This document shows, piece after piece, positions 17,005 to 25,165 of a stretch of DNA of 64,000 bases. How positions within the stretch are numbered: position 1 is the stretch's first letter; each line of letters opens with the position of its first letter. Under the pieces are notes generated by a model. It saw nothing but the letters and a program-made list of their open reading frames with translations. It made no database searches and was not told where the DNA came from. A program made the position numbers and the translations under genes. Source of the DNA: SZUA-36 sp963727635 (GTDB lineage: Bacteria > Pseudomonadota > Gammaproteobacteria > Xanthomonadales > SZUA-36); assembly GCA_963727635.1 (NCBI GenBank), contig CAVSHP010000017.1, forward strand, positions 62,001-126,000, written 5' to 3'.

Positions 17005-18765
17005 ATGGAACACATTAAGGCAGATGTCGTAATTGTGGGTGCTGGTGGCGCCGGTCTTCGTGCCGCAATTGCAGTTGCTGAAGCCGATCCGAAGCTCAAG
17101 GTCGCGCTCATATCCAAGGTCTACCCCATGCGCAGTCACACCTGCGCTGCCGAAGGTGGCGCCGCCGGTGTCAAGGGCGCGGACGACTCGCTGGATATGC
17201 ATTTCGACGATACGGTTGGTGGCGGCGACTGGTTATGTGACCAGGACGTGGTTGAGGATTTTGTCCAGCGCGCACCACGTGAGTTGATGCAGCTTGAACA
17301 CTGGGGCTGTCCCTGGAGCCGCGATGAAGACGGTTCGGTAGCGGTCCGTCCGTTTGGCGGCATGAAAAAAATGCGCACCTGGTATGCCGCCGACAAGAGT
17401 GGTTTTCATATATTACATACCCTGTTCCAGACCTCGATGCAGTTCCCGTCGATCAACCGCTATGACGAGTATTTTGCGCTTGACCTGCTGCACCTGGATG
17501 GCAAGTGCCGCGGTGTCGTTGCAATGGAAATGCGCAGCGGCCGTTTCTTCCAGTTCGATGCGCCGGTGGTCATTATTGCGACCGGCGGTGGTGGCCAGGT
17601 ATTTCCGTTTACCACCAATGGTGCGATCAAGACCGGCGACGGTATGGCCATGGCCTATCGCGCCGGTGTCGCGCTTAAGGATATGGAGTTCGTTCAGTAC
17701 CACCCGACCGGTTTACCGGGCACGGGTATCCTGTTGACCGAAGGCTGCCGCGGTGAAGGCGGTATCCTGGTCAACAAGAACGGCTACCGGTATTTGCAGG
17801 ATTACGGCATGGGTCCGGAAACGCCAGTCGGCGAACCGGTGTTCAAGACCATGGAACTCGGACCGCGTGACCGGCTCAGCCAGGCTTTCTGGCACGAGCA
17901 CAAGAAAGGCAACACCGTCGAAACCCCTTGGGGTGACTGCGTTCTGCTGGATATGCGCCACCTGGGTGCAAAGAAAATCATGGAGCGTTTGCCGCTGGTA
18001 CAGGAACTGGCCCATGCCTATGTGGGTGTGGACATGATCAAGGATCCGGTGCCGGTACGCCCCGTCGTACATTTCATGATGGGTGGCATCGATACCAATA
18101 TCAATGGCGAAACCCCGATGCCCGGGCTGTTTGCCATCGGTGAGTGCGCCTGCTCCGGCTTGCACGGCGCCAACCGCCTGGGTTCCAATTCACTGACCGA
18201 ACTGCTGGTGGCAGGCAAGCGCTCCGCCGATACGGCCATTGTGTATGCGCAAAAGGCTGTTGAAGGCGGTGGAGATGAAGCCCTCAAAGCGCAGGCGGAA
18301 GCCATCGTGACCGGTGTGCGTGAACTGTTGCAACGAGGTGGTTCAACCGAAACCATTTCCGGTTTGCGCCGGGAAATGAGAGTCGTGCTCGAAGATAACG
18401 CCGGTATCTACCGCGATGAGGAAGGCACGCAGTTCGCCTGCGAGCAAATTGCAGATTTCCGCAATCGTTACAAGGGCATAGAGATCAATGACAAGAGCAA
18501 TGTGTTCAATACCGACCTGCAGTCGGCGCTCGAATTGCGCAACCTGCTGGATATAGCCGAAACCATTGCCGAAGGTTCCCTGCAGCGGCGTGAATCCCGT
18601 GGCGCCCACCAGCGTCTGGACTATACCGAACGCGATGACGTCAATTTCCTGAAACATACATTGTGTTACCGCCAGCCGGATGGACGTCCCCGCGTGGAGT
18701 GGTCGGATGTACTCATCACGCGCTCCCAGCCGGGTAAACGTGACTATTCAGGGGGTAAAAAATAA
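17005..18765 (+). CDS. frdA: fumarate reductase flavoprotein subunit
   Basis: ATG 17005 gives 586 residues; a TTG at 16990 is less likely. The FAD-binding motif VGAGGAGLRAA starts near residue 11. His45 in MRSHTCAAEGG is the expected covalent FAD site, and catalytic stretches include QYHPTGLPG, TEGCRGEGG and ECACSGLHGANRLGSNS. Length and the adjacent B, C and D genes match the E. coli-type quinol:fumarate reductase rather than succinate dehydrogenase. It reduces fumarate to succinate on the cytoplasmic face as terminal acceptor. The rquA gene downstream suggests that rhodoquinol is the donor. Confidence 0.93.
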   Translation: MEHIKADVVIVGAGGAGLRAAIAVAEADPKLKVALISKVYPMRSHTCAAEGGAAGVKGADDSLDMHFDDTVGGGDWLCDQDVVEDFVQRAPRELMQLEHWGCPWSRDEDGSVAVRPFGGMKKMRTWYAADKSGFHILHTLFQTSMQFPSINRYDEYFALDLLHLDGKCRGVVAMEMRSGRFFQFDAPVVIIATGGGGQVFPFTTNGAIKTGDGMAMAYRAGVALKDMEFVQYHPTGLPGTGILLTEGCRGEGGILVNKNGYRYLQDYGMGPETPVGEPVFKTMELGPRDRLSQAFWHEHKKGNTVETPWGDCVLLDMRHLGAKKIMERLPLVQELAHAYVGVDMIKDPVPVRPVVHFMMGGIDTNINGETPMPGLFAIGECACSGLHGANRLGSNSLTELLVAGKRSADTAIVYAQKAVEGGGDEALKAQAEAIVTGVRELLQRGGSTETISGLRREMRVVLEDNAGIYRDEEGTQFACEQIADFRNRYKGIEINDKSNVFNTDLQSALELRNLLDIAETIAEGSLQRRESRGAHQRLDYTERDDVNFLKHTLCYRQPDGRPRVEWSDVLITRSQPGKRDYSGGKK

Positions 18766-19517
18766 TGAGCACCCGGACCCGAACACTCGAACTGGAAATC
18801 ATGCGCTATGATCCTGAGAAGGACAAAGAGCCCTGGTTTCAGAGCTACACGGTGCCCTGTCTGGAGGACTGGGTGATACTCGATGCAATCAACTATGTGA
18901 AGGACAACCTCGACACCACGCTGGCGTATCGCTGGTCCTGCCACATGATGGTTTGCGGCAGTTGCGGCATGATGATCAATGGTGAACCGTCGTTGACCTG
19001 CAAGACATTTATCCGTGAACTGCCCGACAAGGTGCGTATCGAGCCGCTGGAGAATTTCCCCATCGAGCGCGACCTGGTGGTGGTGCTCGACGATGTGATT
19101 CAGAAACTGCACAAGGTCCAGCCCTACATCATTCGCAAGGACCCGCCACCGGCCGAGAACCAGGAATACATCCAGACCCGCGGTGAGCTGTCAATTTTCA
19201 AGCAACTGACGATGTGCATCAATTGCATGATCTGTTATGCAGCCTGTCCACAGTACGCGCTGGACAAGAATTTCATCGGTCCGGCCGCGTTGACGATGGC
19301 CCACCGCTACAACAGGGATAACCGTGACCAGGGCAAATCCGACCGGCTGAATATCCTCGCGGATCACGACGGTGTCTGGGAATGTTCCTTTGTTGGCGCC
19401 TGTTCCGAGGTCTGTCCGAAGCACGTCGATCCGGCAGCAGCGATACAGCAGATGAAAATTGATGGCGCGGTGGAATTCTGGAAACAGAAAATGGGTATCT
19501 CGGGAGACAAGTCATGA
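18765..19517 (+). CDS. frdB: fumarate reductase iron-sulfur subunit
   Basis: The protein is 250 residues and its start overlaps the end of frdA. The [2Fe-2S] ligands are in SCHMMVCGSCGMM with a later LTC. The [4Fe-4S] and [3Fe-4S] ligands are in CINCMICYAACP and CSFVGACSEVCPKHVDP. It carries electrons from the membrane quinol site to FAD in FrdA. The LEDWVILDAINYVKDN stretch fits the FrdB N-terminal ferredoxin fold. Translational coupling runs through all four frd genes. Confidence 0.94.
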   Translation: MSTRTRTLELEIMRYDPEKDKEPWFQSYTVPCLEDWVILDAINYVKDNLDTTLAYRWSCHMMVCGSCGMMINGEPSLTCKTFIRELPDKVRIEPLENFPIERDLVVVLDDVIQKLHKVQPYIIRKDPPPAENQEYIQTRGELSIFKQLTMCINCMICYAACPQYALDKNFIGPAALTMAHRYNRDNRDQGKSDRLNILADHDGVWECSFVGACSEVCPKHVDPAAAIQQMKIDGAVEFWKQKMGISGDKS

Positions 19518-19909
19518 GCCGCCAACCGTATGTCAGGCCAATATCCACAACCACCTGGTATATGCGCAACGGGCGTTACAAGGTCTATATGTTGCGCGAA
19601 ATGACCAGCTTCCTGGTGGTCTTCTACAGTTTGCTGACAATTTGCGCGCTGTCGGCGCTGGCCGATTCGCCGGAGCGCTGGAACAGCTTCATTGCCGCAC
19701 AACAGGGGTCCGGCATGGTGCTCTTGCACGGTTTGGCTTTGCTGTATTTTCTTTTCTTCCAGACTTTCCCCTGGTTCAAACTGGCGCCGAAGGCCATGCC
19801 GGTGCAGATCGGTGAAACGAAACTGCCGGACAGCTATATCATCATCGGGCATTACGTGGCCTGGCTGGTAGTCAGCCTCTTCATTCTCTGGCTTGCGGGA
19901 GTTTTTTGA
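19514..19909 (+). CDS. frdC: fumarate reductase membrane anchor subunit C
   Basis: The protein is 131 residues and overlaps frdB by ATGA. The N-terminal RQPYVRPISTTTWYMRNGRY is a hallmark of FrdC, followed by three predicted transmembrane helices (SFLVVFYSLLTICAL, GMVLLHGLALLYFLFFQ, YVAWLVVSLFILWLAG). It anchors FrdAB and helps form the quinol site. No haem-ligand pattern is needed in this haem-free E. coli-type class. Confidence 0.92.
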   Translation: MSRQPYVRPISTTTWYMRNGRYKVYMLREMTSFLVVFYSLLTICALSALADSPERWNSFIAAQQGSGMVLLHGLALLYFLFFQTFPWFKLAPKAMPVQIGETKLPDSYIIIGHYVAWLVVSLFILWLAGVF

Positions 19910-19911
19910 TT

Positions 19912-20256
19912 ATGGCAATTGCAAAAAAAGCAGTAGTTTGGGGATTATTCGCGGCAGGCGGGACCTTAACAGCATTTGTATTCCCCGTATTGATCGCCCT
20001 TTACCTTCTCGTCGCCACCGGAAATATCCCGGATGGCCTCCAATTTGAACAAATTCACGCTTTTGCGGCGAGTTGGCTTGGCAAAGCATGTCTGTTCATC
20101 GTACTCTTCCTCTCTGTTTGGCATGCAGCGCATCGTCTGAGGGTCGTGGCACACGATTTCGGCATCAGGAAAGATGCACTGATTGCCAATGTCGTCTACG
20201 CTGTTGCCGCCATCGGCACCGTGTTGACGGCTTATTATTTATTCGGTATCAGATAG
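19912..20256 (+). CDS. frdD: fumarate reductase membrane anchor subunit D
   Basis: ATG 19912 gives about 114 residues, three bases after the frdC stop; a TTG at 19906 overlapping frdC is the alternative. Three transmembrane helices are evident (VVWGLFAAGGTLTAFVFPVL, LGKACLFIVLFLSVWHAAH, IANVVYAVAAIGTVLTAYYL). The WHAAHRLR and DFGI segments match FrdD. With FrdC it forms the membrane anchor and quinol-binding site. Confidence 0.92.
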   Translation: MAIAKKAVVWGLFAAGGTLTAFVFPVLIALYLLVATGNIPDGLQFEQIHAFAASWLGKACLFIVLFLSVWHAAHRLRVVAHDFGIRKDALIANVVYAVAAIGTVLTAYYLFGIR

Positions 20257-20277
20257 AGCAGGGAAAGGAAATATTGA

Positions 20278-20302
20278 GCCGCCAGTAGCGTTACCTGGCG
20301 GC
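20278..20302 (+). other. hairpin directly before rquA
   Basis: GCCGCCAG pairs with CTGGCGGC, ending 8 bases before the rquA start. No Shine-Dalgarno sequence is clear there, so this stem might limit rquA translation or trim the frd message. Confidence 0.45.
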
Positions 20303-20310
20303 CCCAAATT

Positions 20311-21081
20311 ATGAATGATGATTCAAGAGCGACAGCTGAGGAATACACCTACGAAATGGGCGATAACACCAGTCGGGAAGCAACGGTCAGTGTAAACCCG
20401 TTAACACCTCCTTCCATACCCGATTACCTGCAGGATACTTACTGGTGGGCTTATCTCCATCCCAAATCGTTCTGGTTTTTTGAGCGTGAATGGGTCGTCA
20501 ACCTGATCCTGTGGGGCAATATGACCAAGCTCACACACGCTGTTCTGGATGAACTGGAACTCCAGCCAAATAGCAGCGTGTTGCAGGTCGCATGTGTCTA
20601 TGGTGATTTTTCAAACCTGCTGGCTTCGCATCTCGGCAAGACCGGTTCCAGGCTCAGTGTCGTGGATGTTGCCCCCATCCAGATCAGCAATATCGAGAAA
20701 AAGCTGGCCGCACATGAGAATGTTTCGGTTCACCACCAGGATTCCACCTGCATGTCATTTCCGAATGACAGCTTTGACGAGACCGTGGTGTTCTTCCTGT
20801 TGCATGAACAGCCTGCCGATGCACGCCGCAAGACGATTGCCGAAGCGGTCCGTGTCACCCGTCCGGGCGGCAGGGTTATCTTTGTCGATTACCATGGGCC
20901 AAAACGTTCCAATCCCATGCGCTACGTGATGAAACCTATCCTGACACTGCTGGAGCCATTCGCCATGGACCTCTGGCGGCAAGAACTGCCCGCATTCATG
21001 CCGGCGGACATCAGGCCGGAGCAGCTTACCTCCAATTTTTACTTCGGCGGCCTTTACCAGAAAGTAGTGCTGAAAGTCTGA
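20311..21081 (+). CDS. rquA: rhodoquinone biosynthesis protein RquA
   Basis: The protein is 256 residues with a methyltransferase-like fold. Diagnostic RquA stretches are IPDYLQDTYWWAYLHPKSF, FFEREWVVNLILWGN, and the altered cofactor loop VLQVACVYGDF in place of the usual GCGTG motif. VVDVAPIQISN, VVFFLLHEQP and RVIFVDYHGPKRSNP complete the match. RquA converts ubiquinone to rhodoquinone by putting an amino group in place of a methoxy group. Rhodoquinone is a low-potential quinone that can drive fumarate reduction. Its place directly after frdABCD makes that role very likely here. Ordinary UbiE-type methyltransferases keep the GxGxG loop, which argues against them. Confidence 0.88.
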   Translation: MNDDSRATAEEYTYEMGDNTSREATVSVNPLTPPSIPDYLQDTYWWAYLHPKSFWFFEREWVVNLILWGNMTKLTHAVLDELELQPNSSVLQVACVYGDFSNLLASHLGKTGSRLSVVDVAPIQISNIEKKLAAHENVSVHHQDSTCMSFPNDSFDETVVFFLLHEQPADARRKTIAEAVRVTRPGGRVIFVDYHGPKRSNPMRYVMKPILTLLEPFAMDLWRQELPAFMPADIRPEQLTSNFYFGGLYQKVVLKV

Positions 21082-21109
21082 TATGAACGGGAAGACCGCA
21101 AGCTAAGAA

Positions 21110-21904
21110 ATGCACCCCGCGGATAACCCACTTGTTTCGCACCCGCATAAAAAGGGACGAATAAGGGTTATCTGGCATAAGTTTCGCAAGACCATAGAGC
21201 CACTGACCGATAGCGCACTTGCGCTGGTTCCCATCGTGCTCGTCATCGCGTTTTTCCAACTGTTGGTTCTCAGGCAGCCGTTCCCGCACCTGGCGGAAAT
21301 GCTGTGGGGCCTATTGCAGGTATTCCTGGGCCTGGCGCTGTTCGTACGTGGTTTGCAGATGGCGCTGTTTCCCATCGGTGAGGAAATGGCTTACAACTTT
21401 CTGCGTAAGGGCAACCTGTCGTGGCTGCTGGTATTCGCATTTGCGCTTGGATTTGGCACCACGGTGGCGGAGCCTGCGCTGATCGCGATTTCCGAAGAAG
21501 CCGCGCGGATTGCAGCCAACGGGCAGGTTATTGCAACTTCAGCCGAAGCCCAGAGCCACTATGCCATCAGTCTGCGCCTGACGGTGGCGCTTGCCGTTGG
21601 CATTGCGCTGGTGGTCGGTGTTTTCAGGATACTGAAGGGCTGGCCGGTGCAGTACCTGATCATCGGCGGGTATTTTGGCGTGGTTTTGATGACCGCGTTC
21701 GCGCCGCCGGAAATCATCGGTATCGCCTATGATTCCGGTGGTGTCACGACCTCCACGGTGACCGTGCCACTGGTCGCAGCGCTGGGTATTGGCCTTGCCC
21801 AGACGATTCACGGCCGTGATCCGCTGATCGACGGCTTTGGTCTGATCGCCTTTGCTTCATTGACGCCGATGATATTTGTGATGGCATTCGGGATGTTGTA
21901 CTGA
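21110..21904 (+). CDS. DUF1538 membrane protein, copy 1
   Basis: The protein is 264 residues with about seven transmembrane helices. Two features mark DUF1538: GFGTTVAEPALIAI in the first half and AYDSGGVTTSTVTVPLVAAL in the second. The first half also has FVRGLQMALFPIGE. Function is unknown to me; the inverted resemblance of its halves and conserved polar segments suggest a transporter. A paralogue follows at once (stop and start share one base), then PII-like and CBS genes, a repeated neighbourhood that suggests control of transport by a small ligand. Confidence 0.85.
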   Translation: MHPADNPLVSHPHKKGRIRVIWHKFRKTIEPLTDSALALVPIVLVIAFFQLLVLRQPFPHLAEMLWGLLQVFLGLALFVRGLQMALFPIGEEMAYNFLRKGNLSWLLVFAFALGFGTTVAEPALIAISEEAARIAANGQVIATSAEAQSHYAISLRLTVALAVGIALVVGVFRILKGWPVQYLIIGGYFGVVLMTAFAPPEIIGIAYDSGGVTTSTVTVPLVAALGIGLAQTIHGRDPLIDGFGLIAFASLTPMIFVMAFGMLY

Positions 21905-22692
21905 TGGACTTCATGGTTGGGTTTGGCGCGACCATGCTGACCATGCTGCGTGATATCGTGCCAATCGCCGCGATCCTGTTTGGTTTCCAGGCACTGGTAT
22001 TGCGCCGCAAGATCAAGAACCCGGCCCGGGTGGGCATGGGTATGGTTTTCGTATTGCTGGGGCTGACGCTGTTTCTTGAAGGCCTCGAGATGGCACTGTT
22101 TCCGATCGGCCGCCTGATGGCTCAGCAACTGACCGCACCGGAGTTTATCTATCACTCGGCGACCGCGGCGGCCGGTCCCGTCCATTGGCTGGATTTTCTC
22201 TGGATTTATGCATTTGCCGCCGCCATTGGTTTTGCCACCACGGTCGCTGAACCGGCCCTGATCGCGGTCGCGATCAAGGCCAACCAGGTTTCGGGCGGTA
22301 CGATCACCGTCAGGGGCCTGCGCTATGCGGTTGCCATCGGTGTGGCGGTGGGTGTGGCGGTTGGAACCTTCCGTATCGTCACCGGCACACCGTTGCACTG
22401 GTTTATCATCGGCGGCTATATCGTGGTCATCATCCAGACCCTGTCAGCATCCCGGCTCATCATTCCGTTGGCCTATGATTCCGGCGGTGTGACCACCTCG
22501 ACCGTGACCGTTCCGCTGGTGGCGGCCCTGGGGCTTGGTCTGGCCGAGGCGATACCCGGCCGCAGTCCGCTTCTCGATGGTTTTGGCCTTATCGCATTCG
22601 CCAGCCTGTTTCCGATCATAGCGGTTCTGGCCTATGCAAAATTGGGTGAACGGAAAGCAAGACGTTTGAAAAACAGTAATGAGCAGAAATAG
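21904..22692 (+). CDS. DUF1538 membrane protein, copy 2
   Basis: The protein is 262 residues, overlapping the first copy by one base (TGATG). It repeats the same signatures (GFATTVAEPALIAVAIKA, AYDSGGVTTSTVTVPLVAAL, LEGLEMALFPIG). The two copies are clearly paralogous and probably form a heterodimeric membrane unit. The C-terminal tail (RKARRLKNSNEQK) is positively charged and cytoplasmic. Substrate is unknown. Confidence 0.85.
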   Translation: MDFMVGFGATMLTMLRDIVPIAAILFGFQALVLRRKIKNPARVGMGMVFVLLGLTLFLEGLEMALFPIGRLMAQQLTAPEFIYHSATAAAGPVHWLDFLWIYAFAAAIGFATTVAEPALIAVAIKANQVSGGTITVRGLRYAVAIGVAVGVAVGTFRIVTGTPLHWFIIGGYIVVIIQTLSASRLIIPLAYDSGGVTTSTVTVPLVAALGLGLAEAIPGRSPLLDGFGLIAFASLFPIIAVLAYAKLGERKARRLKNSNEQK

Positions 22693-22716
22693 TCTATTCT
22701 AATGTGAGGTAACGAC

Positions 22717-23067
22717 ATGCATTTTAAACTTATTATTATCATGGCAGAGGATGAGAGAACGCAGAGTATTCTGGATGCTGCCCGCGGAGCCGGAGTCACC
22801 GGCTGCACGGTACTGAACCAGGCACGCGGTGAAGGCATCGAACCGGCCAAGACCTTTCTCGGTTTGAGCATTGACAGCCACGTGGATGTGATCCTGATGC
22901 TGGCCGAGGAACATATGAGCAGGGAGATCATGGAAAAAGTGGCGATCGCGGGTGAGTTTGACGATTTACCCGGGTCCGGTATCGCCTTCCAGATCGATGT
23001 TGAAGATGCCATTGGTGTGCGTCACCAGATTGAAGCGCTTACCGGCGTGGTGGAGGAAAGGCTATGA
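22717..23067 (+). CDS. PII-like signalling protein
   Basis: The protein is 116 residues. The ferredoxin-like beta-alpha-beta pattern (FKLIIIMAEDERTQSILDAA, ARGAGVTGCTVLNQARGEG) and the LPGSGIAFQIDVEDAIGV ending fit the PII-like superfamily. The classic T-loop tyrosine of GlnB is not visible, so it is not a standard nitrogen regulator. It probably binds a nucleotide and docks on the DUF1538 transport pair upstream. It overlaps the CBS gene by 4 bases. Confidence 0.78.
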   Translation: MHFKLIIIMAEDERTQSILDAARGAGVTGCTVLNQARGEGIEPAKTFLGLSIDSHVDVILMLAEEHMSREIMEKVAIAGEFDDLPGSGIAFQIDVEDAIGVRHQIEALTGVVEERL

Positions 23068-23474
23068 AAAAGCTGGATAAAGTTATCCGCGTCCGTGACG
23101 TGATGAAGGTCGAACTGGACATCGTGGATGGCATGCTCACCGTGACCGAGGCATTGAAAGCCATGAAATATCCGGAAACCCACACCCTGATCGTGAATAA
23201 AAGGTTTGAGGACGATGAATACGGCGTGGTCATGTTCCGGGATATGGCCAAGAAGGTGCTGGCCCGCGACTTTTCACCCGACCGTGTCAATATCTATGAA
23301 ATCATGTCCAAACCGGTGGTATCCGTTCACCCCGATATGGATGTGCGCTATTGCACACGCCTGTTTGACCGGTTTGGCCTGTCACGTGCGCCGGTGCTTG
23401 AAAACCAGAAAATTATCGGCCTGGTAAGCTATTCCGACATCGTCTTGAAGGGTCTGATCCCGGAGATAGACTAG
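23064..23474 (+). CDS. tandem CBS-domain protein
   Basis: The protein is 136 residues with two CBS motifs: VRDVMKVELDIVDGMLTVTE at the N-terminus and YEIMSKPVVSVHPDMDVRYC to SRAPVLENQKIIGLVSYSDI at the C-terminus. CBS pairs bind adenosine nucleotides and regulate partner proteins. Sharing an operon with PII-like and DUF1538 genes suggests a second energy-state input to the same membrane complex. A terminator follows about 30 bases later. Confidence 0.87.
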   Translation: MKKLDKVIRVRDVMKVELDIVDGMLTVTEALKAMKYPETHTLIVNKRFEDDEYGVVMFRDMAKKVLARDFSPDRVNIYEIMSKPVVSVHPDMDVRYCTRLFDRFGLSRAPVLENQKIIGLVSYSDIVLKGLIPEID

Positions 23475-23503
23475 AAACAATCGAATTTTCGTTTGCCCGT
23501 GAA

Positions 23504-23529
23504 AACAAGAACCGGCTGCGGTTCTTGTT
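23504..23529 (+). terminator. hairpin terminator
   Basis: AACAAGAACCG and CGGTTCTTGTT form a perfect 11-bp stem with a GCTG loop. The following T-run is weak (GATGTTTT). Confidence 0.75.
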
Positions 23530-23577
23530 GATGTTTTCCGGTCGATTTAACCCGCTGTTTTAATATATCGATTCAAC

Positions 23578-23591
23578 TTGATCTACCTCAA
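23578..23591 (+). promoter_or_regulatory. CRP/FNR-type box upstream of octahaem cytochrome
   Basis: TTGAT-CTAC-CTCAA has nine of ten consensus half-site bases. A possible -10 (TATACA) lies at 23635-23640, which would place the box near -61, a class I activator position. Confidence 0.6.
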
Positions 23592-23692
23592 GTGAAAGTG
23601 CTATTGCGCTGCGCTTTCGGTTACCCGGAAAGCCTATACATTATAAAATACTAATATTGAAAACCGCTTTCTGGAATGGGTATTGGAACGCT

Positions 23693-25165
23693 ATGAAAAC
23701 ACGCAAACGTAACTGGTTACCCGGCTTTGTGGCGATACTGCTGCTGATCGGAATCCCGGTCTGGTATTTCACCGGCGACGCCGAGTCCAGGCTCGATACA
23801 CCCTGGGACAACGTACCCAGGCGCCCGGCCCACGTGGATCATAAAAACCTGTTCGATGGTTTTGGCGAGCTTAAAACCGGTCCGGAAGTAACCAGGGCCT
23901 GTCTCAGTTGCCATGCCGATGCGGGTGAGCAAATACTGCACACCGCTCATTGGAAATGGGAATCCGAACCCACTGCGATTGAAGGCCGTGAAGGCTTGTT
24001 TACCACCGGCAAGAAAAAATCCATCAATAACTTCTGTATCGGTATCCAGGGTAACTGGGCGTCCTGTACGTCCTGCCACGCGGGCTACGGTTGGGACTCT
24101 GCCGATTTCGACTTCAGCGACGAGACCCATATCGACTGCCTCGTCTGCCATGACAATTCAGGTACCTACCGCAAGGGCAAGGCCGGAATTCCGCTCGAAG
24201 GAGTCGATCTGATGGCGGCTGCGAAAAGCGTCGCGGTCCCGACACGAGAAAACTGCGGTGGCTGTCATTTTCGCGGCGGCGGCGGCAACGCGGTCAAACA
24301 TGGCGACCTGGATGAAAGTCTTTATTACCCTACCGAAGGTATTGACGTGCACATGGGCCGTTACAACTTCCAGTGCGTGGATTGTCATAAGACCAAGGAC
24401 CACGTCATCCGCGGGCGCTCGAACACGGTCAGTCTGGACAACGAAAACCAGGTCGCCTGCACGGACTGTCATAATCCGAAACTGCACGATGATGAGCGTA
24501 TCAATGCACACACCGACACGGTCGCCTGCCAGACCTGCCACGTCCCGGAAATCGCCGTTGAACAGGCCACCAAGACCCATTGGGACTGGTCAAAAGCCGG
24601 TGACAGCAGTCGCGAGGAAGATACGCATCACTACCTGAAGATCAAGGGCGAATTCATATACGAGAAGCACCTGAGACCCGAATACCGCTGGTCCAACGGC
24701 CTCGCATACCGCTACCTGAAGGGCGACCCGATCAACACCGGCGGAATGACCGCACTGAACGCACCCCGCGGTGATATCCGTGACCCCAACGCAAAAATCT
24801 GGCCTTTCAAGATACACCGCGCCGAGCAGCCTTACGACACCGAATACAACTACCTGCTGCAACCGGTGACTTCGGGTCCGGGTGGTTTCTGGAATGAATT
24901 CGACTGGGACAAGGCCTTCCGTCTCGGCGTAGAAGTCTCAGGTCTGCAATACAGCGGTCATTACGGTTTTGCCGAAACGGAAATGTTCTGGCCATCGACA
25001 CACATGGTCGCAGTCAAGGAAAAGGCATTGCAGTGCCAGGCCTGTCACTCGGAGGGCGGCAGGATGGACTGGCAGGCACTGGGCTATGACGGTGACCCCA
25101 TCAAGCAGGGCAGCCGGACACGCAAACGAATGATTGACGAACAGGCGAGTGCCGGTCATGAATAA
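23693..25165 (+). CDS. otr: octahaem tetrathionate-reductase-family cytochrome c
   Basis: ATG 23693 gives about 490 residues with an N-terminal anchor or signal (FVAILLLIGIPVWYF). Eight haem sites occur: CLSCH, CTSCH, CLVCH, CGGCH, CVDCH, CTDCH, CQTCH and CQACH. The KKKSINNFCIGIQGNW stretch before the second haem matches the part of Shewanella OTR that supplies the lysine ligand of the active-site haem. The family reduces tetrathionate, nitrite and hydroxylamine in vitro; the natural substrate is uncertain. The next genes (quinone-linked c/b fusion, YeeE/YedE transporters, rhodanese) favour a sulfur compound here. The FNR-type box fits anaerobic use. Confidence 0.9.
   Translation: MKTRKRNWLPGFVAILLLIGIPVWYFTGDAESRLDTPWDNVPRRPAHVDHKNLFDGFGELKTGPEVTRACLSCHADAGEQILHTAHWKWESEPTAIEGREGLFTTGKKKSINNFCIGIQGNWASCTSCHAGYGWDSADFDFSDETHIDCLVCHDNSGTYRKGKAGIPLEGVDLMAAAKSVAVPTRENCGGCHFRGGGGNAVKHGDLDESLYYPTEGIDVHMGRYNFQCVDCHKTKDHVIRGRSNTVSLDNENQVACTDCHNPKLHDDERINAHTDTVACQTCHVPEIAVEQATKTHWDWSKAGDSSREEDTHHYLKIKGEFIYEKHLRPEYRWSNGLAYRYLKGDPINTGGMTALNAPRGDIRDPNAKIWPFKIHRAEQPYDTEYNYLLQPVTSGPGGFWNEFDWDKAFRLGVEVSGLQYSGHYGFAETEMFWPSTHMVAVKEKALQCQACHSEGGRMDWQALGYDGDPIKQGSRTRKRMIDEQASAGHE

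Noticed and set aside
20311..21081. UbiE/COQ5-type methyltransferase call
   Set aside because: The cofactor loop reads VACVYGDF instead of the methyltransferase GxGxG, and the flanking signatures are those of RquA.
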